Shown one piece after another: positions 20,739-29,583 of a stretch of 64,000 nucleotides of DNA (the first letter of the stretch is position 1; the number at the start of each line of letters is the position of its first letter). The translations under genes were made by a program, and so were the position numbers. This stretch comes from Nocardia aobensis NBRC 100429 (lineage in GTDB: Bacteria > Actinomycetota > Actinomycetes > Mycobacteriales > Mycobacteriaceae), in NCBI RefSeq assembly GCF_000308375.1, contig NZ_BAFQ01000118.1, positions 62,001 to 126,000 of the forward strand, in the 5' to 3' direction. A model generated the notes under the pieces. The model did not search any database, was not told the origin of the DNA, and was given only the letters and a program-made list of their open reading frames with translations.

Positions 20739-21458
20739 TCATGCCGGAAGCAAGCGTCTCTCGTAGTCGGCCGCCAGTGCCCGCAGCGCGGCGGCGCCGT
20801 CCCCGGCGAAGCTGGAGCCGTGCATCACCGCGAGGGTCGCCGGATTCAACTCCGCCAATCCGTACAGGGCGGCCGGTACCGCGGGCCCCAGTGACGTCGC
20901 CCGGAAGACGTCCTCGGCGAGGACGGCCGGACCGACCACGTCGGATTCCGTCAGTGCGGGCCCGTCGCCGACCTGGGTCATGAGATCACCGCAGAACAGC
21001 ACACCCGTGGTCTCCTCGTAGAGCACCCGCGACTCCCAGTTGTGCGGTGCGTGCGGAGTATCGATATGACGGACGCGCCGCTCGCCGAGTTCGATGACCT
21101 CCCCGTCGGCCAGCGGGCGTGGCGGCCGGTCGGCGAGATCGTCGAGGGAGACCTGACAACCGAGGATTCCGTGTGCCACCTGCGCGTGCGGCGCGGCGGC
21201 GAGGAACAGGTTCATCGCCCCGCATTCGTCGGCCTCGACGTGGCCGAAGGTGATCCAGCGCAGCCGTTCGACCGGCACGATAGCGTTGATCTGCTCGCTC
21301 ACCAGCGGGTACAACGCGCGCATGCCGCAGTGGAACAGCAGTGGCTCCTCATCGACCACGAGAAATTGGTTGAAGCTGAATCCGGTCGGACCGACCTCGG
21401 GCACGAAGGTGGATATCCGGTAGATCCGGTCGGCTATCTCATCGGTACGGGTCTGCAT
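20739..21458 (-). CDS. MBL-fold metallo-hydrolase, flavodiiron/ODP-like metal site
   Basis: A 239-residue stand-alone metallo-beta-lactamase-fold protein. The metal ligands follow the flavodiiron order: H73-x-E75-x-D77 in GHVEADECG, then H139 (HAPHNW), D158 (FCGDLM) and H213 (VMHGSS). A H-x-E-x-D first motif, in place of H-x-H-x-D-H, is typical of the di-iron oxygen/NO-reducing type and its ODP relatives. No flavodoxin domain is fused. The function may be O2/NO sensing or hydrolysis; this is inference. A CRP-type site lies about 90 bp upstream. Confidence 0.87.
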   Translation of the reverse strand: MQTRTDEIADRIYRISTFVPEVGPTGFSFNQFLVVDEEPLLFHCGMRALYPLVSEQINAIVPVERLRWITFGHVEADECGAMNLFLAAAPHAQVAHGILGCQVSLDDLADRPPRPLADGEVIELGERRVRHIDTPHAPHNWESRVLYEETTGVLFCGDLMTQVGDGPALTESDVVGPAVLAEDVFRATSLGPAVPAALYGLAELNPATLAVMHGSSFAGDGAAALRALAADYERRLLPA

Positions 21459-21545
21459 GGTCTCGCTCCCATCCGGGCCTCGCGCGCCGGGCGATCACCT
21501 ACGGCGGCGCGGACCCGCTGTCTCCGAGTCGACCCCCGAGTCAGA

Positions 21546-21561
21546 TGTTATCCAGATCACA
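21546..21561. promoter_or_regulatory. CRP/GlxR-type binding site
   Basis: TGTTATCCAGATCACA matches 9 of 10 fixed positions of TGTGA-N6-TCACA (and 14 of 16 of the E. coli consensus). It sits between the divergent metallo-hydrolase (88 bp upstream of its start) and HAD genes (60 bp upstream of its start). Actinobacterial CRP/GlxR proteins use the same half sites. Confidence 0.5.
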
Positions 21562-21620
21562 CGGCGGTCGATAGTGCCTGCCGCGCGGCTCGCCGCCCGG
21601 CCGCCGATACGATCGCGATC

Positions 21621-22319
21621 ATGAACGACCGGCCCAAGGCTCTGCTGTTCGACGTCCAGGGCACCGCCACCGATTTTCATTCCACGGTCGTGGCGGCGGC
21701 TGCGGCGACCCTCGGGCAGCGATATCCCGGCCGGGACTGGTCCGCATTCGTGAACGATTGGCGCGCAGCGTATTTCCGTGGCACCGCCGCGGTCAGTGAC
21801 CACTGGGTCAGTGTCGATTCGATCTATCGCGCGGCACTCGACGAACTCCTCACCGAGCGCGGGATGGATGCGCCCTCGCAGGCCCGCGCCGAACTGAATT
21901 CCGCGTGGAAGCGCCTGGATCCGTGGACGGACGCGGTGCCGGGCCTGACGCGCCTGCGACGCCGCTACACCCTGGCGACGTTGTCGAATGCCGACGTCGA
22001 CGCGGTCGTCAGCATCACCCGGCACTGCGATTTCCCGTGGCACGCCGTGTTCACCGCAGAGATGGCGGGCGCGCACAAACCTGATCCCCGCACCTACCGC
22101 ATGGCCGCGCACTACCTCGGCGCCCAGCCGGGCGAGATCATGATGGTCGCGAGCCACAAGTACGACATCCGGGCCGCGGCCGCCCTCGGCTTCCGCACCG
22201 CCTTCGTCGCACGGCCGCTCGAATTCGGCGATCCGGCCCTGGCGGACACCGCATTCAGCGACGAATTCGACCTCAACGTCACCGATTTCGAGGATCTGGC
22301 CGAGCAACTGGGGTGTTGA
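21621..22319 (+). CDS. HAD-family hydrolase, type II haloacid dehalogenase-like
   Basis: A 232-residue HAD enzyme of the L-2-haloacid dehalogenase type. Motif I is FDVQGTATD with the nucleophilic Asp; motif II is LSNAD; motif III is HKPDPRTY with the Lys; motif IV is VASHKYDIRAA, a type II dehalogenase hallmark. Motif I has Gln where most members have Tyr or Phe (FDxYGT). TACGAT at 21608-21613 lies just before the ATG and there is no Shine-Dalgarno sequence, so a leaderless mRNA is plausible. The substrate is unknown. Confidence 0.88.
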   Translation: MNDRPKALLFDVQGTATDFHSTVVAAAAATLGQRYPGRDWSAFVNDWRAAYFRGTAAVSDHWVSVDSIYRAALDELLTERGMDAPSQARAELNSAWKRLDPWTDAVPGLTRLRRRYTLATLSNADVDAVVSITRHCDFPWHAVFTAEMAGAHKPDPRTYRMAAHYLGAQPGEIMMVASHKYDIRAAAALGFRTAFVARPLEFGDPALADTAFSDEFDLNVTDFEDLAEQLGC

Positions 22320-22434
22320 ACCGCATCGGCGAGCGCGTACGCCGGCATTCGACGATCGCCGCCATGACGATCGCCGCCATCGAGGTCCGGAACGTACGCG
22401 CCGCCCGTTCCGGACCTCGATGCGCGTCGCGGAA

Positions 22435-24483
22435 CTACCCCGCGGGCGCCGGCTCGGCAGGCGGCGCGGCTTCACCCTCCGCCGATTCACCTGCGCCGGA
22501 CGCACTTTCGGCGACCGCGACCGGCTCTGCCGCGGTCTGCGCCGCACCATCGGTTTCCGCCAGCGCCACGAGTTCCTGACGTACGCGCAGGTCGTGTTCG
22601 GCGGCATCGGCGGCGGCCCGCTTCGGACTCCAGCGCCCGGCCATCAGGAACACGAACGGCAGGAACAGCACCTGGGCGATCAGGCAGATCCACCACCACT
22701 GCCGCCACTGCACCGGCGAATCGGCGGCCGCCTGTTTCACCTCGGGGCCGTGCGCGGCGACATAGGCCAGATCATCGGCCGGCACGGTGGCCACCGCCTG
22801 CAATTGCGATTGCGCGGTAACGAGTTTCGGGCCGACCGTACTCGCGACCGCGAGCTGCTCACGCGGCACCTGCTGGGTCGCGGCCAGCCGCCCCGCCGCT
22901 TCGGCCGGGCTGACGCCGAACTTCGCCGCCACCTGACCGACCGCAGCGCCCGCGGCCCGCGCATCGTTCGGATTCGCCGCCAGGGCGCCGAGCGTCGCCG
23001 GATCCACCGCCTGCAGGGTCGCCAATTCCTGCGGGTAGCGGGCGTTCAACGCGATCGTGGCCTGGATGTCGGCGGGCGCCGCGCCGGTCAGCTTCGTCAG
23101 CGCGGCCATCTGAGCGGCCGGATCGGCGGGATTGCGGCCGAGTTGCGTCATGGTCTCGGCGCCGACGGTCTGGATGGTCGCCAGCTGCGGTCCGTACTGC
23201 GCCTGGATCTCCTGCAGTCGCGGACCGTTGTTGACCAGCGGCCCGGCGGCGTCGACCACCATCAGCAGACCGAACAGCGTGAAGGTCACCACCGTGCGCA
23301 GCACACCACCCCACACGGCCAGCCCGACCGCGGTCGCGGCCGGGTTGTGGCGCTCCACGGTTTCGGTGAAGCTCGCCATCCAGGTGGCGTAGGCGATGCC
23401 GCCACCGACCGCGATGACCATCATCACCACCGCGAACGAGTAATAGCCGGTGTCGGGATGATCGGTGTAGCCGAGGAAGACGTACAGCCCGACGATGCTG
23501 ATCAGGGCGCCCAGGATCATGAACGGTTTGCGCACCTTGAGGATGTCGGACACGATGCCGGTCACCACCAGCGCCACCGCGTTCGCGATCCAGTACCAGT
23601 TGCCCAGAGCATTGGCCTGCGCCGGTGTGAAACCGAAGTTCGTCGCCAGATAGACCGGCAGGAACGACACGATGGTGTAGAAGAATGCCAGGAAGATGCT
23701 GATGGCCAGGGCCGAGCCGACCACGTCGACGCGCATCATCTGACGCCACTGCCCGCGCTCGAGCGCCTCGACGTCCAGCCCCTTGGCCCGTGCCTCGACC
23801 AAAGCCCGATCCCGCAGGCTCACCATCACCTGATCACGCAGGCGCGGACTCAGTTCGCGCAATCCGATCACCGCGACGACGGCGACCGCACAGCTGATCA
23901 CCCCGCACAGCCGGTAGTGGAACTGCCAGTCCGGGTGGCTGTCGAGGGTGCGGGCGGTGATCTCGCTGGTGACCAGTGCGCCGATCACCGGTCCCAGGGT
24001 CCAGAATCCCATCGCCGAGGCGCGGCCCAGCTGCGGCGAGAAGTCCCGGATCAACGCCGGGGTGGCCACCAGCACCGCACCCTCGACCACGCTCACCACG
24101 CAGTAGACGAGGAGATAGGCCATCTTCGTGGTCGTCGCCGGCAGCGCGAACAGGGTGAGCAGCGAACAGATCACCACCCCGTAGGCCACGATATTGGCGC
24201 GCCCCCAGCGATCGAGCAGCCCCGCCGCCACCGAGGCCGCGGCGCCGAAGGCCGCGCCGATGATGAAGATCCACACGAAATAGGCGAAGGAGAGGTGGAA
24301 GTAGGCGATCAGCTGATTTCCGACCGCGCCCGCGACGAAGAGCTGGTAGTACAGCACGATCGAGGTGATCACCACGAGCGTCAGGTACCAGGAGCGGGCG
24401 GGGGTATCGGGATAGTGCGGTAGTTTTCGCCGCCACAATCCGGTGAGCAGGGTGGGAGCGGCTGCTGTCGAGGTCGAGCTCAT
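22435..24483 (-). CDS. MFS transporter with a large TM11-TM12 extracytoplasmic insertion
   Basis: A 682-residue major facilitator. Eleven hydrophobic segments run from about residue 33 to 407. A polar, Ala/Gln/Pro-rich stretch of about 180 residues follows, then TM12 (WWWICLIAQVLFLPFVFLMA) and a ~64-residue acidic, Ala/Pro-rich cytoplasmic tail. The loop-2 type motif appears as GLLDRWGRAN. With the usual N-in topology, the insertion lies outside the membrane. It contains weakly repeated GP-x-L-x4-Q and NP-x-D units. The substrate is unknown. Divergent from the ABC ATPase gene. Confidence 0.87.
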   Translation of the reverse strand: MSSTSTAAAPTLLTGLWRRKLPHYPDTPARSWYLTLVVITSIVLYYQLFVAGAVGNQLIAYFHLSFAYFVWIFIIGAAFGAAASVAAGLLDRWGRANIVAYGVVICSLLTLFALPATTTKMAYLLVYCVVSVVEGAVLVATPALIRDFSPQLGRASAMGFWTLGPVIGALVTSEITARTLDSHPDWQFHYRLCGVISCAVAVVAVIGLRELSPRLRDQVMVSLRDRALVEARAKGLDVEALERGQWRQMMRVDVVGSALAISIFLAFFYTIVSFLPVYLATNFGFTPAQANALGNWYWIANAVALVVTGIVSDILKVRKPFMILGALISIVGLYVFLGYTDHPDTGYYSFAVVMMVIAVGGGIAYATWMASFTETVERHNPAATAVGLAVWGGVLRTVVTFTLFGLLMVVDAAGPLVNNGPRLQEIQAQYGPQLATIQTVGAETMTQLGRNPADPAAQMAALTKLTGAAPADIQATIALNARYPQELATLQAVDPATLGALAANPNDARAAGAAVGQVAAKFGVSPAEAAGRLAATQQVPREQLAVASTVGPKLVTAQSQLQAVATVPADDLAYVAAHGPEVKQAAADSPVQWRQWWWICLIAQVLFLPFVFLMAGRWSPKRAAADAAEHDLRVRQELVALAETDGAAQTAAEPVAVAESASGAGESAEGEAAPPAEPAPAG

Positions 24484-24578
24484 GGTCGAGATGCCTTTCT
24501 GACCACGGCATCTCGTCGCGGGACGAATCTCTTGTGATTCCGCACGAGCACCGGGTGGGAAAAGGGTAGCGGCCGATC

Positions 24579-24592
24579 GTGATCCACATCAC
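24579..24592. promoter_or_regulatory. Weak CRP-like site upstream of the MFS gene
   Basis: GTGATCCACATCAC contains GTGA-N6-TCAC, the core of CRP-type sites, but the outer T and A are replaced. It lies 96 bp before the MFS start and about 130 bp before the ABC ATPase start. Confidence 0.25.
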
Positions 24593-24723
24593 TTTTCCGG
24601 CAACTCGATCGAACCGACCGCTCCGATTGCGGGGCACATACCGACCGGTCGACGGTTGCCGAGTATTCGCAGCGCTGTTCGCGCAACCCGCGACCTATCA
24701 GCTTGTCTGAGGAGTTTGCTACC

Positions 24724-25536
24724 GTGGAGCCCATGGTCGACTCCCCCATCCTGCAGGTGGACGCCGTAGATTTCGTGCGCAACCGCAATCCGATCCTGTC
24801 CGCGGTGTCGCTGACCGTGCGCGCCGGCGAGCATTGGACGCTACTGGGCCCCAACGGCGCCGGCAAGACCACACTGCTGAAGATGCTCGGCGCGTTCGAA
24901 CATCCCACCCACGGCAGTGTGCACGTCCTCGGCCATCGGCTGGGCCGGGTGGATATGCGCGAATTGCGCACGGCCATCGGGCATGTCGACCCGCGGCACA
25001 CACCGCCCTACCCCCTCACCGCGCACGAGGTGGTCCTGACCGGACTGACCGGTACCGCCGATACCAAGCAGCGCTGGTCACCGACGCCCGAAGAGGATGC
25101 CGAGGCGGATCGGCTGATCGAACTCATGGGACTGTCCCCTCGCCGCGACGCCCGCTGGCCCACTCTGTCTCAAGGTGAGCGCGGGCGCGCCCTCATCGCC
25201 CGGGCGCTGATCGCCGAGCCGCGACTGCTCCTGCTCGACGAACCGGCCACCGGCCTCGACGTGGGCGGCAGGGAACAGCTCATCGACCGGATCGATCTGC
25301 TGCAGGCCACTCATCCGGAACTGGCGTCGGTCCTGGTCACCCATCACCTCGAGGAATTACCTCCGGGAACCACCCACGCGCTCCTGCTGCGCGCGGGACG
25401 TTGCGTCGCGAGCGGACCCGTGGACGAGGTGCTGACGAGCGGCAATATCAGCACCTGTTTCGACCATCCGATCCGGCTGACCCGCACCGACGACGGACGC
25501 TGGCATGTGCGGGCGGAGCGCAGCGTGCACGCCTGA
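24724..25536 (+). CDS. ABC transporter ATP-binding protein
   Basis: A 270-residue ABC ATPase with Walker A GPNGAGKTTLL, signature LSQGERGRALIARAL and Walker B LLLLDEPATGLD, and a switch His in VTHHLEELPPG. The sequence is of the ModF/YlmA-like type. No permease gene lies nearby, so its partner is unknown. In-frame starts exist at 24703 (TTG), 24724 (GTG) and 24733 (ATG); GAGGAG 9 nt before the GTG favours 24724. Confidence 0.85.
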   Translation: MEPMVDSPILQVDAVDFVRNRNPILSAVSLTVRAGEHWTLLGPNGAGKTTLLKMLGAFEHPTHGSVHVLGHRLGRVDMRELRTAIGHVDPRHTPPYPLTAHEVVLTGLTGTADTKQRWSPTPEEDAEADRLIELMGLSPRRDARWPTLSQGERGRALIARALIAEPRLLLLDEPATGLDVGGREQLIDRIDLLQATHPELASVLVTHHLEELPPGTTHALLLRAGRCVASGPVDEVLTSGNISTCFDHPIRLTRTDDGRWHVRAERSVHA

Positions 25537-25567
25537 GCACGAATCTTGTCATTGACAAGATTCGTGC
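25537..25567. promoter_or_regulatory. Perfect inverted repeat overlapping a -35 box
   Basis: GCACGAATCTTGTC (25537-25550) and its exact complement (25554-25567) flank ATT. It begins at the base after the ABC ATPase stop. Its right arm holds TTGACA (25552-25557), a consensus -35, for the next gene; the -10 would be the weak GATGTT at 25575. No T run follows, so an operator is more likely than a terminator. Confidence 0.55.
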
Positions 25568-25624
25568 AACATGCGATGTTGGGCAGGCGTCAGCATTCAC
25601 TCGCCTCGTCGAAAGTTCTTCGCC

Positions 25625-26038
25625 ATGCCCACACTGCCCTGGGTCACCGTCGAGCGGCCCACCACCGATACCGTCCACGTCATGGCCTCGCGGCTGGAAG
25701 TCCGGTCACTGCGGCACGTGCCAAGATTCCTCGCGACCTCGATCGTGCTGCGGCGCCAGGCCCGCCGCTCCCCCGGCGCCCTCGGCATCGCTCTGCAGGC
25801 CGACCTCGCCCGCCGCACGTTCTGGACCCTGTCGGCCTGGACCGATCAGGAGGCGATCGGCGCCTACGCCCGCACCGATCCGCACGCCTCGGCCATCGTG
25901 CGCGCCCGCGCGGTGATGCGCGAATCGACGTTCGTGTTCTGGTCCGTCCCCGCCGCCGACCTGCCGATCGACTGGTCCGAGGCTCGCCGTCGCATCGCCG
26001 AGGAACGCGAGAAGCGAAGCAGCACAGCCGCTCTCTGA
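25625..26038 (+). CDS. Small antibiotic-biosynthesis-monooxygenase-like (dimeric alpha/beta barrel) protein
   Basis: A 137-residue protein with the layout of DUF3291/ABM-type dimeric alpha-beta barrels: short beta strands, then FLATSIVLRRQARRSPGALG, then ARRTFWTLSAWTDQEAIGAY, the 'FxTLSxWxDxxAL' stretch seen in these families. It may be a small monooxygenase or a binding protein. The frame extends 18 codons upstream, but the ATG at 25625 is where the family-like sequence begins. Its promoter region is covered by a perfect inverted repeat. Confidence 0.75.
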   Translation: MPTLPWVTVERPTTDTVHVMASRLEVRSLRHVPRFLATSIVLRRQARRSPGALGIALQADLARRTFWTLSAWTDQEAIGAYARTDPHASAIVRARAVMRESTFVFWSVPAADLPIDWSEARRRIAEEREKRSSTAAL

Positions 26039-26065
26039 GACGACCCGCCGCCGCGCCCGGCCGGC

Positions 26066-27535
26066 TCAGTCGTCGACCGGGACCGATTCCGACAGCCTGG
26101 CCGGCTGCTCGTCCTCGGGCGGTTCCCGCAGCCGCGCCACCTCCAGTACCCGCGAGCGGGCCGCGAACCAGCCGACGATCAGCGCCGGGATCAGAATCAC
26201 CAGACTCGCGACCGTCCAGGTGCCGACCGGGTGATCGAAGGCCATCAGCACCAGCATCGCGGCCAGGAAGACCAGGGTCGCGATGCCGGTATACGGGGCG
26301 CCGAACATGCGGAACGCGGGACGTTCCAGCTCACCACGCCGCCAGCGCCGCCACAGCGCCAGCTGGCACAGCACGATCGTCGCCCAGGAGGACAGGATGC
26401 CCAGCGACGCGATGTTGAGCACGATCTCGAAGGCGCGCGCCGGCACGATGTAGTTGAGCCAGATGCCGACCAGAGCGATCACACTCGTCAGCACGATGCC
26501 GCCGTAGGGCACACCGCGGCTGTTCATCCGCGCGGTGAATCGCGGTGCGCTGCCGTTGACCGCCATCGAGCGCAGAATGCGGCCGGTCGAGTACAGACCG
26601 GCGTTGAGACTCGAGAACGCCGCGGTGAGCACGACCAGATTCATCACCGAACCGGCATGCGGGACACCCAACTTCGTGAAGAAGGTGACGAACGGGCTCT
26701 CGTCGGCATGGTAGGCGGTGTAGGGCAGCAGCAGGGCCAGCAGGATCAGGGAGCCGACATAGAACACGGCGATACGCAGGATCACCGAGTTGATGGCGCG
26801 CGGCATGATCTGCTGCGGATTCTCGGTCTCGCCCGCGGCGGTGCCGACCATCTCCACCGCGGCGTAGGCGAACACCACTCCCGAGGCGACCGTGACCAGC
26901 GGCAGCACCCCGGTCGGGAACCAGCCACCGGACTGCGCGACCAACCCGAAACCCGTTGCGGCCCCGTCGACCCGGAATCGCCCGCCGAGGAAGACGATGC
27001 CGATGATCAGGAACGACACCAACGCGACGACCTTGATCAGCGCCGCCCAGAACTCGAGTTCACCGAACCATTTGACCGAGATCAGATTCACGCTCAGCAC
27101 CAGGCACAGCGCGATCAGCGCCAGCACCCACTGCGGGATCGCACCGAACGCGCCCCAGTAGTGAAGATAGGTGGCGATCGCGGTGGTGTCGACGATGCCC
27201 GTCATGGACCAGTTCAGGAAATAGGTCCAGCCGGCGATGAAAGCCGCCTTCTCCCCGTAGAACTCGCGCGCATAGGAGACGAACGACCCCGACGAAGGCC
27301 GGTGCAGCACCAATTCGCCCAGCGCCCGCAGGATGAAGAAGACGAATACACCGCAGACCGCGTACACCAGGAACAGTCCCGGTCCCGCGTGCGCCAGCCT
27401 CCCGCCGGCGCCGAGGAACAGGCCGGTGCCGATGGCGCCGCCGATCGCGATCATCTGCAACTGCCGCGGCTTGAGGCTCTTGTGGTAGCCGCTGTCCTCC
27501 GCGGACAGGTGCGTCTGTGCTGGTATCTCGCTCAT
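26066..27535 (-). CDS. ansP: L-asparagine permease (amino acid/APC family)
   Basis: A 489-residue APC-family permease with 12 predicted helices. It opens [20 protein letters not shown], then [20 protein letters not shown] (the unwound TM1 binding segment) and [20 protein letters not shown], a pattern I know from the mycobacterial asparagine permeases AnsP1/AnsP2. [16 protein letters not shown] and [10 protein letters not shown] also fit. It is divergent from gamma-glutamyltransferase, with a 100-bp gap. The role is uptake of asparagine or a related amino acid; the specificity is inferred from similarity. Confidence 0.9.
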   Translation of the reverse strand: MSEIPAQTHLSAEDSGYHKSLKPRQLQMIAIGGAIGTGLFLGAGGRLAHAGPGLFLVYAVCGVFVFFILRALGELVLHRPSSGSFVSYAREFYGEKAAFIAGWTYFLNWSMTGIVDTTAIATYLHYWGAFGAIPQWVLALIALCLVLSVNLISVKWFGELEFWAALIKVVALVSFLIIGIVFLGGRFRVDGAATGFGLVAQSGGWFPTGVLPLVTVASGVVFAYAAVEMVGTAAGETENPQQIMPRAINSVILRIAVFYVGSLILLALLLPYTAYHADESPFVTFFTKLGVPHAGSVMNLVVLTAAFSSLNAGLYSTGRILRSMAVNGSAPRFTARMNSRGVPYGGIVLTSVIALVGIWLNYIVPARAFEIVLNIASLGILSSWATIVLCQLALWRRWRRGELERPAFRMFGAPYTGIATLVFLAAMLVLMAFDHPVGTWTVASLVILIPALIVGWFAARSRVLEVARLREPPEDEQPARLSESVPVDD

Positions 27536-27635
27536 CGGTGGGGTGATCCCTTGGTCGAGGTCGGGGCGGCTCGACGTTACCCGGTGTGGGAATGATGCCC
27601 GGCGTGGTGGGGCAGGTGCGCGTTAAAGTGCCTGC

Positions 27636-29579
27636 ATGAGGCGCACGCGAGCGATTCTGGCCGGCGCGAGCGCCGCCCTGCTGCTGACCACCGGGCTGCT
27701 CACGGGCTGCTCGCCCACCACCTCCGAGGCCGGCCGAAGCTGCGTCGAAGGTCCGGACGGCACCCCGATCACGGCCGCGGCGGGACCGGCGGCGAGTGCG
27801 ACGAATCTGGCCACCAATCCCGAGATCGCCACCGGCTACCGCAGCGGTATGACCCCGGTCCGAACCCACACCTTCGCGGTCTCCACCGCGAACCCTCTGG
27901 CCACCCACGCCGCCTGCGAGGTTCTGGCCGACGGCGGCACCGCGGCCGACGCGCTGATCGCCGCGCAGACGGTACTGGGCCTGGTCGAACCGCAGGCCTC
28001 CGGCATCGGCGGCGGCGCATTCCTGCTCTATTACGACGCCGCGGCCGGATCGGTCGACGCCTACGACGGTCGCGAGGTCGCCCCCGCCGCCGCGACCGAG
28101 AACTATCTGCGCTGGATCAGCGACACCGATCAGTCGATGCCGCAACCGAATACCCGCGCCAGCGGACGGTCGATCGGCGTACCGGGCGTGCTGCGACTGC
28201 TCGAGGCGGCCCATCGCGACCACGGCAAGCAGTCCTGGCGCGACCTGTTCGGTCCCGCGATCTCGCTGGCGGACAACGGTTTCGACATCAGCGCCCGGAT
28301 GGCGAGCCAGATCGCGCAGTCGGCCCCGGATCTGGCCCGGGACGCGAATGCCAGGCAGTACTTCCTGCAACCGGACGGCTCCCCCAAACCGCGAGGCTTC
28401 CACCTCGCCAATCCGGCCATGGCAAAGACGTTGAGCGCCGTCGCCTCCGACGGTCCCGACGCCTTCTACACCGGAGCGGTCGCCCGCGACATCGTCGACG
28501 CCACCGCGACCACCAGTGGTGGCCGTACCCCGGGTCAGATCTCGCTCGACGATCTCGCGCGGTATCAGGCGAAGAAACGCACCGCCCTGTGCACCGACTA
28601 CCGCACCCACCGGATCTGCGGGATGCCCAATCCGTCCTCGGGGGGTATCACCGTCGCCGCGACCCTCGGGATTCTGGAGAACTTCGACCTCGCCGGTCTG
28701 TCCCCAGACCGTCTCGACCGCAACGGCGGCGTCCCGAAAGCCGAAGCGGTGCATCTGATCTCGGAGGCCGAACGGCTGGCCTACGCCGACCGCGACAAGT
28801 ACATCGCCGATCCCGATTTCGTTCCGCTGCCCGGCGGCTCACCCGCCGCGCTGGTGAACGAGGACTATCTGAAGCAGCGGGCCGCGCTCATCGATCCGAA
28901 CCATTCCATGGGTACCGCGCAGCCGGGTGACTTCGGCCCGGTCCCGCTGGGCACCGGCGTGCAGCAACCCGAACACGGCACCAGCCACATCTCCGTGGTG
29001 GACCGGTACGGCAACGCCGCGACCATGACCACCACCGTCGAATCGGCGTTCGGCTCGTTCCATCTGGTCGACGGATTCGTCCTGAACAACCAGCTCACCG
29101 ATTTCAGTGCCCAGCCGGCCGATGCGGCGGGTGTGCCGCTGGCCAACCGGGTGCAGCCCGGGAAGCGGCCGCGCAGTTCGATGAGCCCCACCCTGGTCTT
29201 CGATCGGACGCCGGATGGGTCCCGCGGTCAACTGGTCGATGTCGCCGGGTCCCCCGGCGGTTCGGTGATCATCCAGTTCGTGGTGAAAGCGCTGGTGGGC
29301 CTGCTGGATTGGCATCTGGATCCGCAGCAGGCGGTCTCGCAGGTGGCCTTCGGCGCGGCGAACACACCGGTGACCGGGGTGGGCGGGGAACATCCGGCGA
29401 TCGACGCCACCGACAACGGCGCCCATGATCCGCTGGTGCAGAAGCTGCGCGAAATGGGGCATCAGGTCTCGGTCGACCCGCAGTCCAGCGGGCTCAGCGC
29501 CCTGCAGCGCGAGAGCGGCGGCTGGATCGGCGGAGCGGATCCCCGTCGGGAGGGCATAGTCCTCGGCGACGCCCGCTGA
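27636..29579 (+). CDS. ggt: Gamma-glutamyltransferase, lipoprotein
   Basis: A 647-residue precursor. The signal peptide ends with the lipobox LLTGC (Cys25), so the enzyme is probably anchored on the outer face of the membrane. The heavy-chain part has the GGT segment ANPLATHAACEVLADGGTAADA, and EPQASGIGGGAFLL. Autocleavage exposes the catalytic Thr in HGTSHISVVDRYGNA. It splits glutathione and other gamma-glutamyl compounds outside the cell. The neighbouring AnsP permease could import products. Full length for secreted bacterial GGT. Confidence 0.95.
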   Translation: MRRTRAILAGASAALLLTTGLLTGCSPTTSEAGRSCVEGPDGTPITAAAGPAASATNLATNPEIATGYRSGMTPVRTHTFAVSTANPLATHAACEVLADGGTAADALIAAQTVLGLVEPQASGIGGGAFLLYYDAAAGSVDAYDGREVAPAAATENYLRWISDTDQSMPQPNTRASGRSIGVPGVLRLLEAAHRDHGKQSWRDLFGPAISLADNGFDISARMASQIAQSAPDLARDANARQYFLQPDGSPKPRGFHLANPAMAKTLSAVASDGPDAFYTGAVARDIVDATATTSGGRTPGQISLDDLARYQAKKRTALCTDYRTHRICGMPNPSSGGITVAATLGILENFDLAGLSPDRLDRNGGVPKAEAVHLISEAERLAYADRDKYIADPDFVPLPGGSPAALVNEDYLKQRAALIDPNHSMGTAQPGDFGPVPLGTGVQQPEHGTSHISVVDRYGNAATMTTTVESAFGSFHLVDGFVLNNQLTDFSAQPADAAGVPLANRVQPGKRPRSSMSPTLVFDRTPDGSRGQLVDVAGSPGGSVIIQFVVKALVGLLDWHLDPQQAVSQVAFGAANTPVTGVGGEHPAIDATDNGAHDPLVQKLREMGHQVSVDPQSSGLSALQRESGGWIGGADPRREGIVLGDAR

Positions 29580-29583
29580 CCGG

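Noticed and set aside
24642..24651. Palindrome CGACCGGTCG upstream of the ABC ATPase
   Set aside because: A 10-bp G+C palindrome is expected by chance at this composition; there is no promoter context.
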